Assembly (NCBI GenBank): GCA_944363695.1
Contig: CALVUW010000003.1
Coordinates: 1-21,793, forward strand
Source: an uncultured Bacilli bacterium
GTDB taxonomy: Bacteria; Bacillota_I; Bacilli_A; RF39; UBA660
Length of the DNA stretch: 21,793 nucleotides
Direction: 5' to 3'
The notes beneath the pieces were generated by a model. The model saw only the letters and a program-made list of their open reading frames with translations, searched no databases and was not told the DNA's origin. Made by a program: the position numbers and the translations under genes. Each line of letters opens with the position of its first letter. Position 1 is the first letter of the stretch. Of this stretch, positions 1 through 6,799 are shown piece by piece.

Positions 1-840
1 CTTACTATCTAAAGATTTTCTTTTCCCATCGTTATATTTAGCAGGCGATAACTTTTCTTTTTCTTGCACAACTTCTTCTTTTTCTTTTTGCAATAAAGCA
101 ATATGCTTTTTTAGATTTAATTTTGTAATTAAATACTTAATTTCATGCCGTGGTGAAAACAGTTCATACATATGCTCAAAATAGGCCAAATCACGAATAG
201 CAAACTGTTTACGTTTTCCTGTCTCTTCCATAATTTGATAAAATTTTGGTAGGTCTTCTAAGGCTAATTCTTCAATTTCAATACCATTTTTAAGCGTTTT
301 GCGAATGGTATTACGAGTGTTAGGACGTAAATTTTTCATAATCTCATCTTCCGTTTTATTTTCTATATCTAACACATACATCCAACTGACCTGCTCTTGT
401 TCTGCCAAGGGAACTGCTTTAAATCCTAATTTATTTAAGACTGCGACATTATCCGAATGATCCACACCATTTGAAACTAAGGCACCACTGCTATCTCGCT
501 GCTTATATACCAAATAAGGATCCATACGTAAACAATAGCCATTATGATCTTTTACATATTTTTTTAGCAATTGTAAAAAGGTACGAAATAACGCTAAATC
601 TTCAAAATCTAATAATGGACCTCGTAAAGCATAGAATTCAGATTTTCCAAAATATCTTTTTTTCGATAATAACATAGTAGCGGCTACAATATTTAGTTCT
701 TTCTTTAACCCAAGATAAGTAACTTGCCAGCCACTTTTTGTTCGTAATTTGCCAATTTCTGGCGTTTGCATAAATGTACGATAAGGGCTAGTATCACGGA
801 AGCTTCTAAACTCTTCCTCTGTTAAAACTGTTAATTCCAT
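1..840 (-). CDS. FemABX-family peptidoglycan bridge aminoacyltransferase (partial, C-terminus outside window)
   Basis: The reading frame opens at the ATG at 840-838 and stays open for 280 codons to base 1, so the stop lies beyond the edge. FemABX enzymes use aminoacyl-tRNA to add amino acids to the lipid II stem peptide at the inner membrane face. Family-like segments are ALRGPLLDFEDL (71-82), DPYLVYKQRDSSG (107-119) and the WMYVLDIENKTEDEI region (153-167). A Lys/Glu-rich helical stretch at about 237-264 matches the coiled-coil arm inserted in FemA/FemX proteins. Usual family length is about 400-430 residues, so roughly two thirds is visible. The start is supported by GGAGG about 7 bases upstream. 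Its ATG follows the stop of the flippase gene by one base (TAAGATG), so the two are probably co-transcribed and translationally coupled. The amino acid added cannot be predicted. Confidence 0.88.
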   Translation of the reverse strand, partial: MELTVLTEEEFRSFRDTSPYRTFMQTPEIGKLRTKSGWQVTYLGLKKELNIVAATMLLSKKRYFGKSEFYALRGPLLDFEDLALFRTFLQLLKKYVKDHNGYCLRMDPYLVYKQRDSSGALVSNGVDHSDNVAVLNKLGFKAVPLAEQEQVSWMYVLDIENKTEDEIMKNLRPNTRNTIRKTLKNGIEIEELALEDLPKFYQIMEETGKRKQFAIRDLAYFEHMYELFSPRHEIKYLITKLNLKKHIALLQKEKEEVVQEKEKLSPAKYNDGKRKSLDSK

Positions 841-841
841 C

Positions 842-2503
842 TTAACTCCTCCTAAATTTATTTTTAACCGTATTGATCAATTTACTACCGAAAACTGCTT
901 CTAATAAATTTAACTTATGAGCAACAAAGAAATAAACACCTGCACCTACTATCGTATAGATAGCAACAATACCAATATTTAGCATACGCGAAGTAAGGTT
1001 AAGTGGAATTACAAATTGTAATAAGATTAAAACAGCAATCATAGCAAGATCTGCTAAAGCAATTTTACCTAATAAACGAGCTGTTGGTTTGTAACTCACT
1101 TTGCATTTTCTTTTCAAGAACCATAAACATAAAATAATACCGACTACATACCCTAAAATTGTCGCAGTGATTGATCCATAGACTGGTGGTAGGCCAAGAT
1201 GGTAAAAGCCATTGATAAATAATACATTACAACTTAATTTAATTAAAACACCTGCCACTAAGGAAATTAATACTTCTTTATAATATTTTAAAACCTGTAC
1301 AATTGATACTAATGCTGTATACGTTGAAATTACTAAAGCAACAAAGACAAAGTAAGCAATTATCTGTGCTCCTACGGCTGATTTACTACCATAGAAAATA
1401 TTCCAAACAGGATTAGCTAACATCGATAAACCAATTGTCATTGGTACAGAAATAAATAATAATACTTGTAAGGTTTGATTAATTTTATGATGAACATCTT
1501 TATAATCTTTTTTTACTGCACTAGCTGTTAAGTTAGGAATTAAACTAATAATAATACCAGTTGATACAGAAACAATAATCATATTTAGTTTATTACCCCA
1601 AGTGGAAATAACACTCATGACATTTTCAGCAGCAGCTGTCGTATAACCAACATCATTAACTAGCGTTTTTACAATTGTCGTCATATCAATAAAATCATAA
1701 GCTGATTTAAAGACATCAATCATAATAAAAGGTAAGGCATACCAGAAGATCTTTTTTAAAATCGTACGTGTACGAACATAAGGCTCATCTACAGTTAAAG
1801 GTTTCGCTTCCAACTGAGCTTTGTTTTTATGAATTTTTTCTAATAAATAAAAGTACGCAACTAAAGCACCAAAGGTCGCTCCGAAAACAGCAATTCCAAC
1901 GGCAGACGTTAATGATAATCCAAAAACATGTAAGGCTAAGAATGAACCTAAAATAATCAAGGTAACCCGAGCAAGTTGTTCAATAACTTGACTAATAGAT
2001 GTTGGACTAATAAACTTATGTCCTTCTAAATAACCACGATAAATACTAAGTAATGGTACTATCAAAATAGCACTTGCAATCACTCGAATAACTAACGTAA
2101 CATCTGCTAGGGTATTACCACCTTGTAGATCACCCAAAATAGCTGTCGCTACCATCGGCGCAAAAGCAAAAAGCATCACAAAAACAAAGACACCCATAAT
2201 AATGGCTATTCTTTTTCCAATACTAAATGCTCGCTCTTTAGCCTTGTAATAACCAAGTGTCTGATATTCACTAATTAATTTACTAATGGCATTAGGAATT
2301 CCAGCACAAGATAGCGATTGAAATAAATTATAAATTGTATAAGCATAACCATATAAGGCCCCACCCTTTTCACCAATAATGGCATAAAAAGGAATTACAT
2401 ATAACATTCCTAAAACTTTACTTCCTACTATTCCCATAGTAGCAACGAAAGCACCATTTAGAAACGAGTTTTCTTTCATCTGTTTATTCTTCTTCTTTTT
2501 CAT
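842..2503 (-). CDS. murJ: MurJ/YtgP-type lipid II flippase (MOP superfamily, SpoVB-like)
   Basis: The product is a 553-residue polytopic membrane protein of the SpoVB/YtgP branch of the MOP exporters. YtgP of Bacillus subtilis acts as MurJ, flipping lipid II across the membrane for peptidoglycan synthesis. The N-terminal signature is typical: VLGMLYVIPFYAIIGEKGGA, followed by the YGYAYTIYNLFQSL segment and GIPNAISKLISEY. About 14 hydrophobic segments follow, and the tail is basic. I chose the ATG at 2503-2501 (MKKKKNKQ) because GGAGGT sits just upstream. A longer frame of 18 more residues would run through the promoter. The femX-like gene follows directly, so flipping and bridge formation are paired. 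A related flippase for another polysaccharide (Wzx or SpoVB proper) remains possible, but the size and motifs favour YtgP. Confidence 0.85.
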   Translation of the reverse strand: MKKKKNKQMKENSFLNGAFVATMGIVGSKVLGMLYVIPFYAIIGEKGGALYGYAYTIYNLFQSLSCAGIPNAISKLISEYQTLGYYKAKERAFSIGKRIAIIMGVFVFVMLFAFAPMVATAILGDLQGGNTLADVTLVIRVIASAILIVPLLSIYRGYLEGHKFISPTSISQVIEQLARVTLIILGSFLALHVFGLSLTSAVGIAVFGATFGALVAYFYLLEKIHKNKAQLEAKPLTVDEPYVRTRTILKKIFWYALPFIMIDVFKSAYDFIDMTTIVKTLVNDVGYTTAAAENVMSVISTWGNKLNMIIVSVSTGIIISLIPNLTASAVKKDYKDVHHKINQTLQVLLFISVPMTIGLSMLANPVWNIFYGSKSAVGAQIIAYFVFVALVISTYTALVSIVQVLKYYKEVLISLVAGVLIKLSCNVLFINGFYHLGLPPVYGSITATILGYVVGIILCLWFLKRKCKVSYKPTARLLGKIALADLAMIAVLILLQFVIPLNLTSRMLNIGIVAIYTIVGAGVYFFVAHKLNLLEAVFGSKLINTVKNKFRRS

Positions 2504-2527
2504 GGATGACCTCCAATTTCCCTTATT

Positions 2528-2557
2528 ATCATACCACAAAACGAAGCAGATACACAA
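2528..2557 (-). promoter_or_regulatory. Promoter of the murJ-femX pair
   Basis: On the minus strand, TTGTGT (2557-2552) is separated by 18 bases from TATGAT (2533-2528). TATGAT is preceded by TGG, giving an extended -10. Transcription would start near 2521 and leave about 20 bases before the murJ ATG, which contain its GGAGGT. This placement argues for the short murJ start. No terminator is seen between the cse60-like gene and this promoter. Confidence 0.55.
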
Positions 2558-2567
2558 CTCTTAGCCA

Positions 2568-2738
2568 TTACATATAAATAATCATCGCTGAAAAACAATA
2601 AATTTGTTCTTCTCCCATTGGAAAAGAACTAACTGCATATTTAATATCAACTACTTCCTTTTCCAAATCTTCCAAAAAAGAATTCATAGCATTTTGTAAA
2701 TCTTGTTCATCTTCAAAATCAAAAATTTTTACTTTCAA
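2568..2738 (-). CDS. Cse60-family small protein (56 aa)
   Basis: A short frame starts at TTG (2738-2736) and ends in TAA (2570-2568). AGGTGAT lies a few bases upstream as the ribosome binding site. The protein begins (M)KVKIFDFEDEQDLQNA and ends EEQIYCFSAMIIYM. This resembles the Cse60 family of small Bacillus proteins (KVKIFD, EDLE, then IDIKYS and EQIYCFSALIIY). Cse60 was described as sporulation-controlled, but its biochemical role is unknown and relatives occur widely in Firmicutes. Its presence does not show that this organism sporulates. There is no signal peptide or membrane segment. It lies divergent from the plus-strand gene at 2844 and upstream of the murJ promoter, into which it may read through. 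The coding call is secure from the codon pattern and family match; the TTG start is inferred. Confidence 0.8.
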   Translation of the reverse strand: MKVKIFDFEDEQDLQNAMNSFLEDLEKEVVDIKYAVSSFPMGEEQIYCFSAMIIYM

Positions 2739-2843
2739 TTGTATCACCTATTCAATTGTAGAAGTTTTTTTCCACAATTCTTGTCGAAAACTATTTAGCA
2801 TAATTTATATTTCACCTACCACAATAATTATAGGAGGAATCAA
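2739..2843. promoter_or_regulatory. Divergent intergenic region with weak promoter candidates
   Basis: These 105 bases separate the divergent cse60-like gene and the helical-protein gene. Minus-strand candidate: TTGTGG (2824-2819), 16 bases, TATGCT (2802-2797). Plus-strand candidate: TTGTCG (2781-2786) and TATATT (2806-2811), with an over-long 19-base spacer. The two overlap, so the genes might interfere. An imperfect 8-bp inverted repeat (AATTGTRG type) around a T-run lies between the candidates and the cse60 start. TAGGAGGAATCAA just before 2844 is a strong ribosome binding site. These are weak pattern matches only. Confidence 0.3.
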
Positions 2844-3281
2844 ATGAAGACAGAAAATGAATTATTGCAGCATATTTATCAAAATGCTAGTATGGCCACA
2901 TTTACACTAACAAAATTATTAGAAAACTTAGAAGAAAAAGATAATAAAATTAAGGATGCTACTGAAGATATTTTAAAAGAGTATGAACAATTTGCTAAAA
3001 CAAGTAAACAATTATTACAAGAGCAAAAAATCATCCCACAAGAAGAAAGCATGATGGCGAAGATGGGAGCTTCGATGGGAATTAAAAAAGAAGTTATCAA
3101 TGATAACAGTGATGCTAGTATGGCTGAAATGTTAATTCAAGGTATTTCTATGGGATCACTTGAAATGCAAAAAAAGATCAAGGCTTATGAAAAAAAGATA
3201 GATGAAGAAACGTTAAAACTAGCCAAATCTTTTCTTAAATTCCAAGAAAATGCCATCGAAAAGTTAAAAAAATATTTGTAA
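2844..3281 (+). CDS. Conserved-looking helical protein of unknown function (145 aa)
   Basis: This is the only plus-strand gene in the window. The protein is almost all charged amphipathic helix. There is one helix at about 4-30 (ENELLQHIYQNASMATFTL), a second at about 31-62, and a Met/Gly-rich linker at about 68-80 (ESMMAKMGASMGIKKE). Helix 3 lies at about 88-118 (ASMAEMLIQGISMGSLEMQK) and helix 4 at about 119-145, ending EKLKKYL. The pattern suggests a four-helix bundle, perhaps in the broad ferritin-like group. No ExxH iron site, signal peptide or membrane helix is seen. Start: ATG with GGAGG 7-8 bases upstream. It converges on leuS and shares a terminator with it. From memory, similar uncharacterised proteins occur in gut Firmicutes; I do not assign a function. 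Confidence 0.85.
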   Translation: MKTENELLQHIYQNASMATFTLTKLLENLEEKDNKIKDATEDILKEYEQFAKTSKQLLQEQKIIPQEESMMAKMGASMGIKKEVINDNSDASMAEMLIQGISMGSLEMQKKIKAYEKKIDEETLKLAKSFLKFQENAIEKLKKYL

Positions 3282-3337
3282 AAACATATAATATTAATGT
3301 AAATAGACAAAAGATAGACATTTTGTTATACAAAAAG

Positions 3338-3366
3338 GGTAATGAACTGTAAAACAATTCATTACC
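3338..3366. terminator. Shared bidirectional terminator between the helical-protein gene and leuS
   Basis: GGTAATGAACTGT pairs with the matching arm ending ATTCATTACC. This gives a 13-bp stem (one G-T pair) with a three-base loop. On the plus strand it is followed by TTTATTTTATTT. On the minus strand it is followed by CTTTTTG just after the leuS stop at 3373. It can therefore end both convergent transcripts. Confidence 0.85.
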
Positions 3367-3372
3367 TTTATT

Positions 3373-6189
3373 TTATTTGACAACAATGTTGACGATTTTA
3401 CCCTTTATAACAATGACTTTGACAATTTCTTTATCTGCGATATGTCGTTTGACGTTTTCAGCTGCTAAGGCTTTCTTTTCAATTTCTTCATTACTATCTT
3501 CTTCCAAAACCGTAATGGTTGCTCGCACTTTACCATTAACTTGTACCGCGATTGTCTTTTCTGTCTCCACTAAATATCTCTCGTCATACGTTGGCCATTT
3601 ACTATAGGCAATGGTTTCTTCATGGCCCATAACGGTATGCCACAATTCTTCTGTTATATGTGGTGCGATTGGATTTAATAATTGTAAGAAACTATCTGCA
3701 TAAGCGCTTGGGAATATATCTTCCTTATAAACAGCATTAACAAATACCATCATTTGACTAATAGCTGTATTAAAACTTAAGTTTTCAAAATCATCTGTTA
3801 CTTTCTTAACAGTTTGATGATAAACCTTATCTAGATTTGGATTAGATTGCTCACTAATTTTATCACTTTGATATAAACGATATACCCGATCTAAGAAACG
3901 CTGTGCTCCTTCTACTCCTTGTTGACTCCATGGCTTAGAAGCTTCTAATGGTCCCATAAACATCTCATATAAACGTAGGGTATCAGCACCATAGTTTTTA
4001 ACAATATCAAGTGGATCAATGGCATATTCCGGATATCGTTTTCCCATTTTTATACCGTTTGCTCCTAAAATCATACCTTGATGTACTAATTTTTGGAACG
4101 GTTCTTTTACTGGTGATAAGCCTTTATCATATAAATAGTGATTCCAAATACGAGAATATAGTAAATGTCCTACAGCATGTTCTGGGCCACCAATATATAA
4201 ATCTACTGGCATCCAATGTTTTAATAACTCAGGATTAGCGAAAACTTCTTCATTATCAGGATCAATATAACGCATATAATACCAACTAGAACCAGCAGAA
4301 CCAGGCATGGTCGATGTATCGCGTACACCTTTTAATCCATTATGATCATACTGTTTCCATTCTATAGCATTTTCTAAAGGTGCTTTACCATTATGACCTT
4401 TATAGTCATCTAGTTCTGGTAAAATCAATGGCAATTCATCATCATCTAATACATGGATCTTTCCATCTTCTAGATAAACAATTGGCATTGGTTCACCCCA
4501 ATAACGTTGTCTAGCAAAGATCCACTCTCTGATACGATAATTAACTTGTTTTTTACCACAATGATGTTCTTCTAGCCATTGAATCATCGTATGAATGGCC
4601 TCTTCTTTATTCATACCATTTAAAAACTCGGAATTAATATGGATACCATCACCACACATCGCCATTGGATGTAATACATATTCGAAAGATTTGCGATGTA
4701 GTTCGTCGGTTATTTCTTTATCGATTACTTCTTTACTAACCCATTCAACAGAGAACTTTTCATCTTCCTCTAATTCTGGGGCCACTTTTTGATCGCTTTG
4801 TAATTCAAATAACAATGGTGTCGCTTCAATATTAAAGTATTTATCTTTATTATAAGCGTAATAATGATGATTGATCTTGAAATCTTCAGTGATTAACTTA
4901 ACATCTACATAACCGGTTTCTTCTTTAATTTCATGAATGGCACAACTAACAGCATCTTCGTTTTCTTTTCTTGTACCTCCGATAAATAAACGGCCACCTT
5001 GCTCATGCCAATTAATGGTTAAATACTTTTCCTCCTTTGGATCATAGACAATGGCAACAATTGAATTTTTCGTACATTCATTTTCATGTGGTGTACCCGT
5101 TACTTCTTCCAAAACTTGGATAATTGGTATATTAAATTTCATAGCAAACTCAAAATCACGATCATCATGAGCTGGTACTGCCATAATGGCACCCGTTCCA
5201 TAACTTGCTAAGACATAATCAGAAATGTAAATCGGTATTGCTTGATTATTTACCGGATTAATCGCATAAGCTCCTGTAAAAACACCGGTTTTATCTTTAT
5301 TTAAATCGGTCCGCTCTAAGTCGCTTTTCTTAGCGCATTCCTGTTGGTAAGCTTTAACTGCCGCCTGCTGTTCTTTAGTAGTAATTTGATCAACTAGTTC
5401 ATGTTCTGGTGCCATTACACAGTACGTAGCGCCAAATAAGGTATCACAGCGCGTTGTAAATACATTAAAAGTTTTATCGGTATCCTTTATTTGAAATGTC
5501 ACTTGCGCTCCAATTGACTTACCAATCCAATTTCTTTGCATTTCTTTAGTGGACTCAGGCCAATCAATCTCCTCTAGGCCAGCTAGTAGTGTTTCGGCAA
5601 AAGCAGGTTGGTCAATGACCCATTGTTTCATATTTTTTCGAACAACTGGATAACCTCCTCGTTCACTTTTACCATCAATGACTTCATCATTTGCTAAAAC
5701 CGTTCCTAATTCTTCACACCAGTTAACTGGCATGTTAATATATTTAGCATAACCATCTAAGTATAATTGTTTAAAAATCCATTGGGTCCATTTGTAAAAT
5801 TTCGGATCACTAGTCTGTACCATTTTTGTCCAATCATAGTCAAATCCAACAGATTTTAATTGTTCGGTAAAGGTTTCAATATTTCTTTGTGTAAAACCAT
5901 TAGGATTATTTCCCGTTTGTACAGCATATTGTTCTGCGGGAAGGCCAAAAGAATCATAGCCCATCGGATGTAAAACATTATACCCCTGCATACGTTTCAT
6001 TCGAGATACGATGTCTGTTGCCGTGTAACCTTCAATATGTCCGGCATGTAAACTAACACCAGATGGATAAGGAAACATGTCTAATACATAATATTTTGGT
6101 TTACTAAAATCCCAAATATCTGTCTTAAACGTTTGATTTTCTTCCCAATACTTTCTCCATTTTGCTTCTATTTTATTAAAATTATACAT
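3373..6189 (-). CDS. leuS: Leucyl-tRNA synthetase with an inserted Nudix domain
   Basis: This cytoplasmic class Ia synthetase charges tRNA-Leu with leucine. At 938 residues it is about 130 longer than usual bacterial LeuRS. Class I signatures: HAGH at 48-51 (HIGH motif) and KMGKR at 714-718 (KMSKS motif, with G for S and R for the last S). The CP1 editing domain shows FTTRCDTLFG (244-253) and the conserved AHDDRDFEF (340-348), including the Asp used in editing. Residues about 370-505 are extra: an IVAIVYDP strand, then a Nudix box from G405 to Y427 (G-x5-E-x7-HEIKEETGY), then Nudix-like strands ending near FSVEWVSKE. The frame then resumes with GDGIHINSEFLNG and YRIREWIFARQRYWGEP. The anticodon-binding and C-terminal domains are complete. 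Its ATG lies inside the end of the small membrane-protein gene (8-base overlap), and expression is under the leucine T-box. Confidence 0.97.
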   Translation of the reverse strand: MYNFNKIEAKWRKYWEENQTFKTDIWDFSKPKYYVLDMFPYPSGVSLHAGHIEGYTATDIVSRMKRMQGYNVLHPMGYDSFGLPAEQYAVQTGNNPNGFTQRNIETFTEQLKSVGFDYDWTKMVQTSDPKFYKWTQWIFKQLYLDGYAKYINMPVNWCEELGTVLANDEVIDGKSERGGYPVVRKNMKQWVIDQPAFAETLLAGLEEIDWPESTKEMQRNWIGKSIGAQVTFQIKDTDKTFNVFTTRCDTLFGATYCVMAPEHELVDQITTKEQQAAVKAYQQECAKKSDLERTDLNKDKTGVFTGAYAINPVNNQAIPIYISDYVLASYGTGAIMAVPAHDDRDFEFAMKFNIPIIQVLEEVTGTPHENECTKNSIVAIVYDPKEEKYLTINWHEQGGRLFIGGTRKENEDAVSCAIHEIKEETGYVDVKLITEDFKINHHYYAYNKDKYFNIEATPLLFELQSDQKVAPELEEDEKFSVEWVSKEVIDKEITDELHRKSFEYVLHPMAMCGDGIHINSEFLNGMNKEEAIHTMIQWLEEHHCGKKQVNYRIREWIFARQRYWGEPMPIVYLEDGKIHVLDDDELPLILPELDDYKGHNGKAPLENAIEWKQYDHNGLKGVRDTSTMPGSAGSSWYYMRYIDPDNEEVFANPELLKHWMPVDLYIGGPEHAVGHLLYSRIWNHYLYDKGLSPVKEPFQKLVHQGMILGANGIKMGKRYPEYAIDPLDIVKNYGADTLRLYEMFMGPLEASKPWSQQGVEGAQRFLDRVYRLYQSDKISEQSNPNLDKVYHQTVKKVTDDFENLSFNTAISQMMVFVNAVYKEDIFPSAYADSFLQLLNPIAPHITEELWHTVMGHEETIAYSKWPTYDERYLVETEKTIAVQVNGKVRATITVLEEDSNEEIEKKALAAENVKRHIADKEIVKVIVIKGKIVNIVVK

Positions 6190-6538
6190 CTTTTTTCATT
6201 CCTTTCTTTTGATAAACTTTTCCTACAATATCATAGCTAATTAATATAACAATAAAGATGGTGACAAATCCCAGTGCCAGTTGTAAAAACATATTATCTA
6301 CTAATGAAATAATAGTTACAACAATAGCAATATCAAGTGAACTGACGAAACTAATCACATTGAGTAATTTTTTATAATTGACTTTTTTGAGGTCAATATG
6401 ATAGCGATTAACCAGATACTGTACTTCGACTGGTTTCTTTTTAGCCTTATTTTTCTTCGCTTTACGAACTAAAAATAATTCATAAATAACAAAAACAAAT
6501 AAAAATGTTAATATAAATAATCCAATTTGCAATGCCAT
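6182..6538 (-). CDS. Small three-helix membrane protein in the leuS operon (118 aa)
   Basis: I do not recognise a characterised family. The protein MALQIGLF... has a hydrophobic helix at about 4-24, then a Lys/Arg-rich stretch (25-35, RKAKKNKAKKK), a short soluble segment (EVQYLVNRYHIDLKKVNYKK), two more hydrophobic helices at about 58-80 and 84-106, and a basic tail. Positive-inside reasoning puts the linker in the cytoplasm. The start at 6538 has GGAGGG 6 bases upstream. A longer GTG frame to 6595 runs through the T-box terminator and is rejected. It is the first gene after the leucine T-box and its last codons overlap the leuS start (ATGTATAA), so translation is likely coupled. From memory, similar proteins occur in related gut Bacilli. 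A leucine-linked role is inferred from position only. Confidence 0.85.
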   Translation of the reverse strand: MALQIGLFILTFLFVFVIYELFLVRKAKKNKAKKKPVEVQYLVNRYHIDLKKVNYKKLLNVISFVSSLDIAIVVTIISLVDNMFLQLALGFVTIFIVILISYDIVGKVYQKKGMKKDV

Positions 6539-6551
6539 ACTATCCCTCCAT

Positions 6552-6581
6552 AAAAAAAATTCGTCTTCATAAGGACGAATT
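6552..6581 (-). terminator. Regulated terminator of the leucine T-box
   Basis: AATTCGTC (6581-6574) pairs perfectly with GACGAATT (6565-6558) around an 8-base loop, followed by a run of U to 6552. The loop contains the CCTTA arm used by the competing antiterminator. The ribosome binding site GGAGGG of the next gene follows immediately. Confidence 0.93.
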
Positions 6582-6762
6582 GATCGCGGTACCACCTTAA
6601 TTCATAGATATTTATCTATGCAGCTTTCAAAGAATTAACGATCTTACCCGTAAATATTTTATGATTGTCAAGTTCAGAAATTATTTTTACTTGTTTACAC
6701 CAACCACAAGTTCTCTTGTTAAAAATGACATTTCTTACTACTACAATCAATATTTAAAATCT
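6552..6762 (-). ncRNA. Leucine T-box riboswitch (leader of the membrane protein-leuS operon)
   Basis: The T-box element AAGGTGGTACCGCG lies at 6598-6585. Its UGGU would pair with ACCA, fitting a tRNA with A73, as in tRNA-Leu. Stem I forms from GATTGT and AGAAAT pairing with ATTTCT and ACAATC. The internal loop between these helices has AGTAGTA on one side and GAACTTG on the other, and CTT (6672-6670) in the second strand is the leucine specifier codon. The distal Stem I motif AGAGAACTTGTGGTTGGTG is present at about 6716-6698. Stem III is CATAGATA/TCTATG. The antiterminator pairs TAAGG with CCTTA. Uncharged tRNA-Leu should favour antitermination and expression. Confidence 0.95.
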
Positions 6763-6768
6763 AGTGTT

Positions 6769-6797
6769 ATTATACGCGATTACAAGCAGAAAAGCAA
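6769..6797 (-). promoter_or_regulatory. Sigma-A-type promoter of the T-box operon
   Basis: On the minus strand, TTGCTT (6797-6792) is followed after exactly 17 bases by a perfect TATAAT (6774-6769). Transcription should start near 6762, just before T-box Stem I. The -35 box begins three bases past the stop codon of the TPR-like gene, so there is no separate terminator between the two units. Confidence 0.85.
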
Positions 6798-6799
6798 CA

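Noticed and set aside
471..677. 68-codon plus-strand open frame
   Set aside because: It lies antisense to the femX-like frame, has no ribosome binding site, and shows no protein-like pattern.
2504..2557. 18-residue N-terminal extension of the flippase
   Set aside because: It would run through the extended -10 promoter and the GGAGGT site; the ATG at 2503 fits far better.
2745..2785. Inverted repeat around a T-run as a terminator
   Set aside because: The stem is short and imperfect with the T-run in the loop, and it lies upstream, not downstream, of genes.
3373..6189. leuS as an assembly artefact or fused pseudogene
   Set aside because: The frame is continuous through both insertion borders, all LeuRS parts are in order, and the Nudix part has intact motifs.
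6539..6595. 19-residue GTG extension of the small membrane protein
   Set aside because: The extension is translated from the T-box sequence and the regulated terminator, so it is non-coding RNA.
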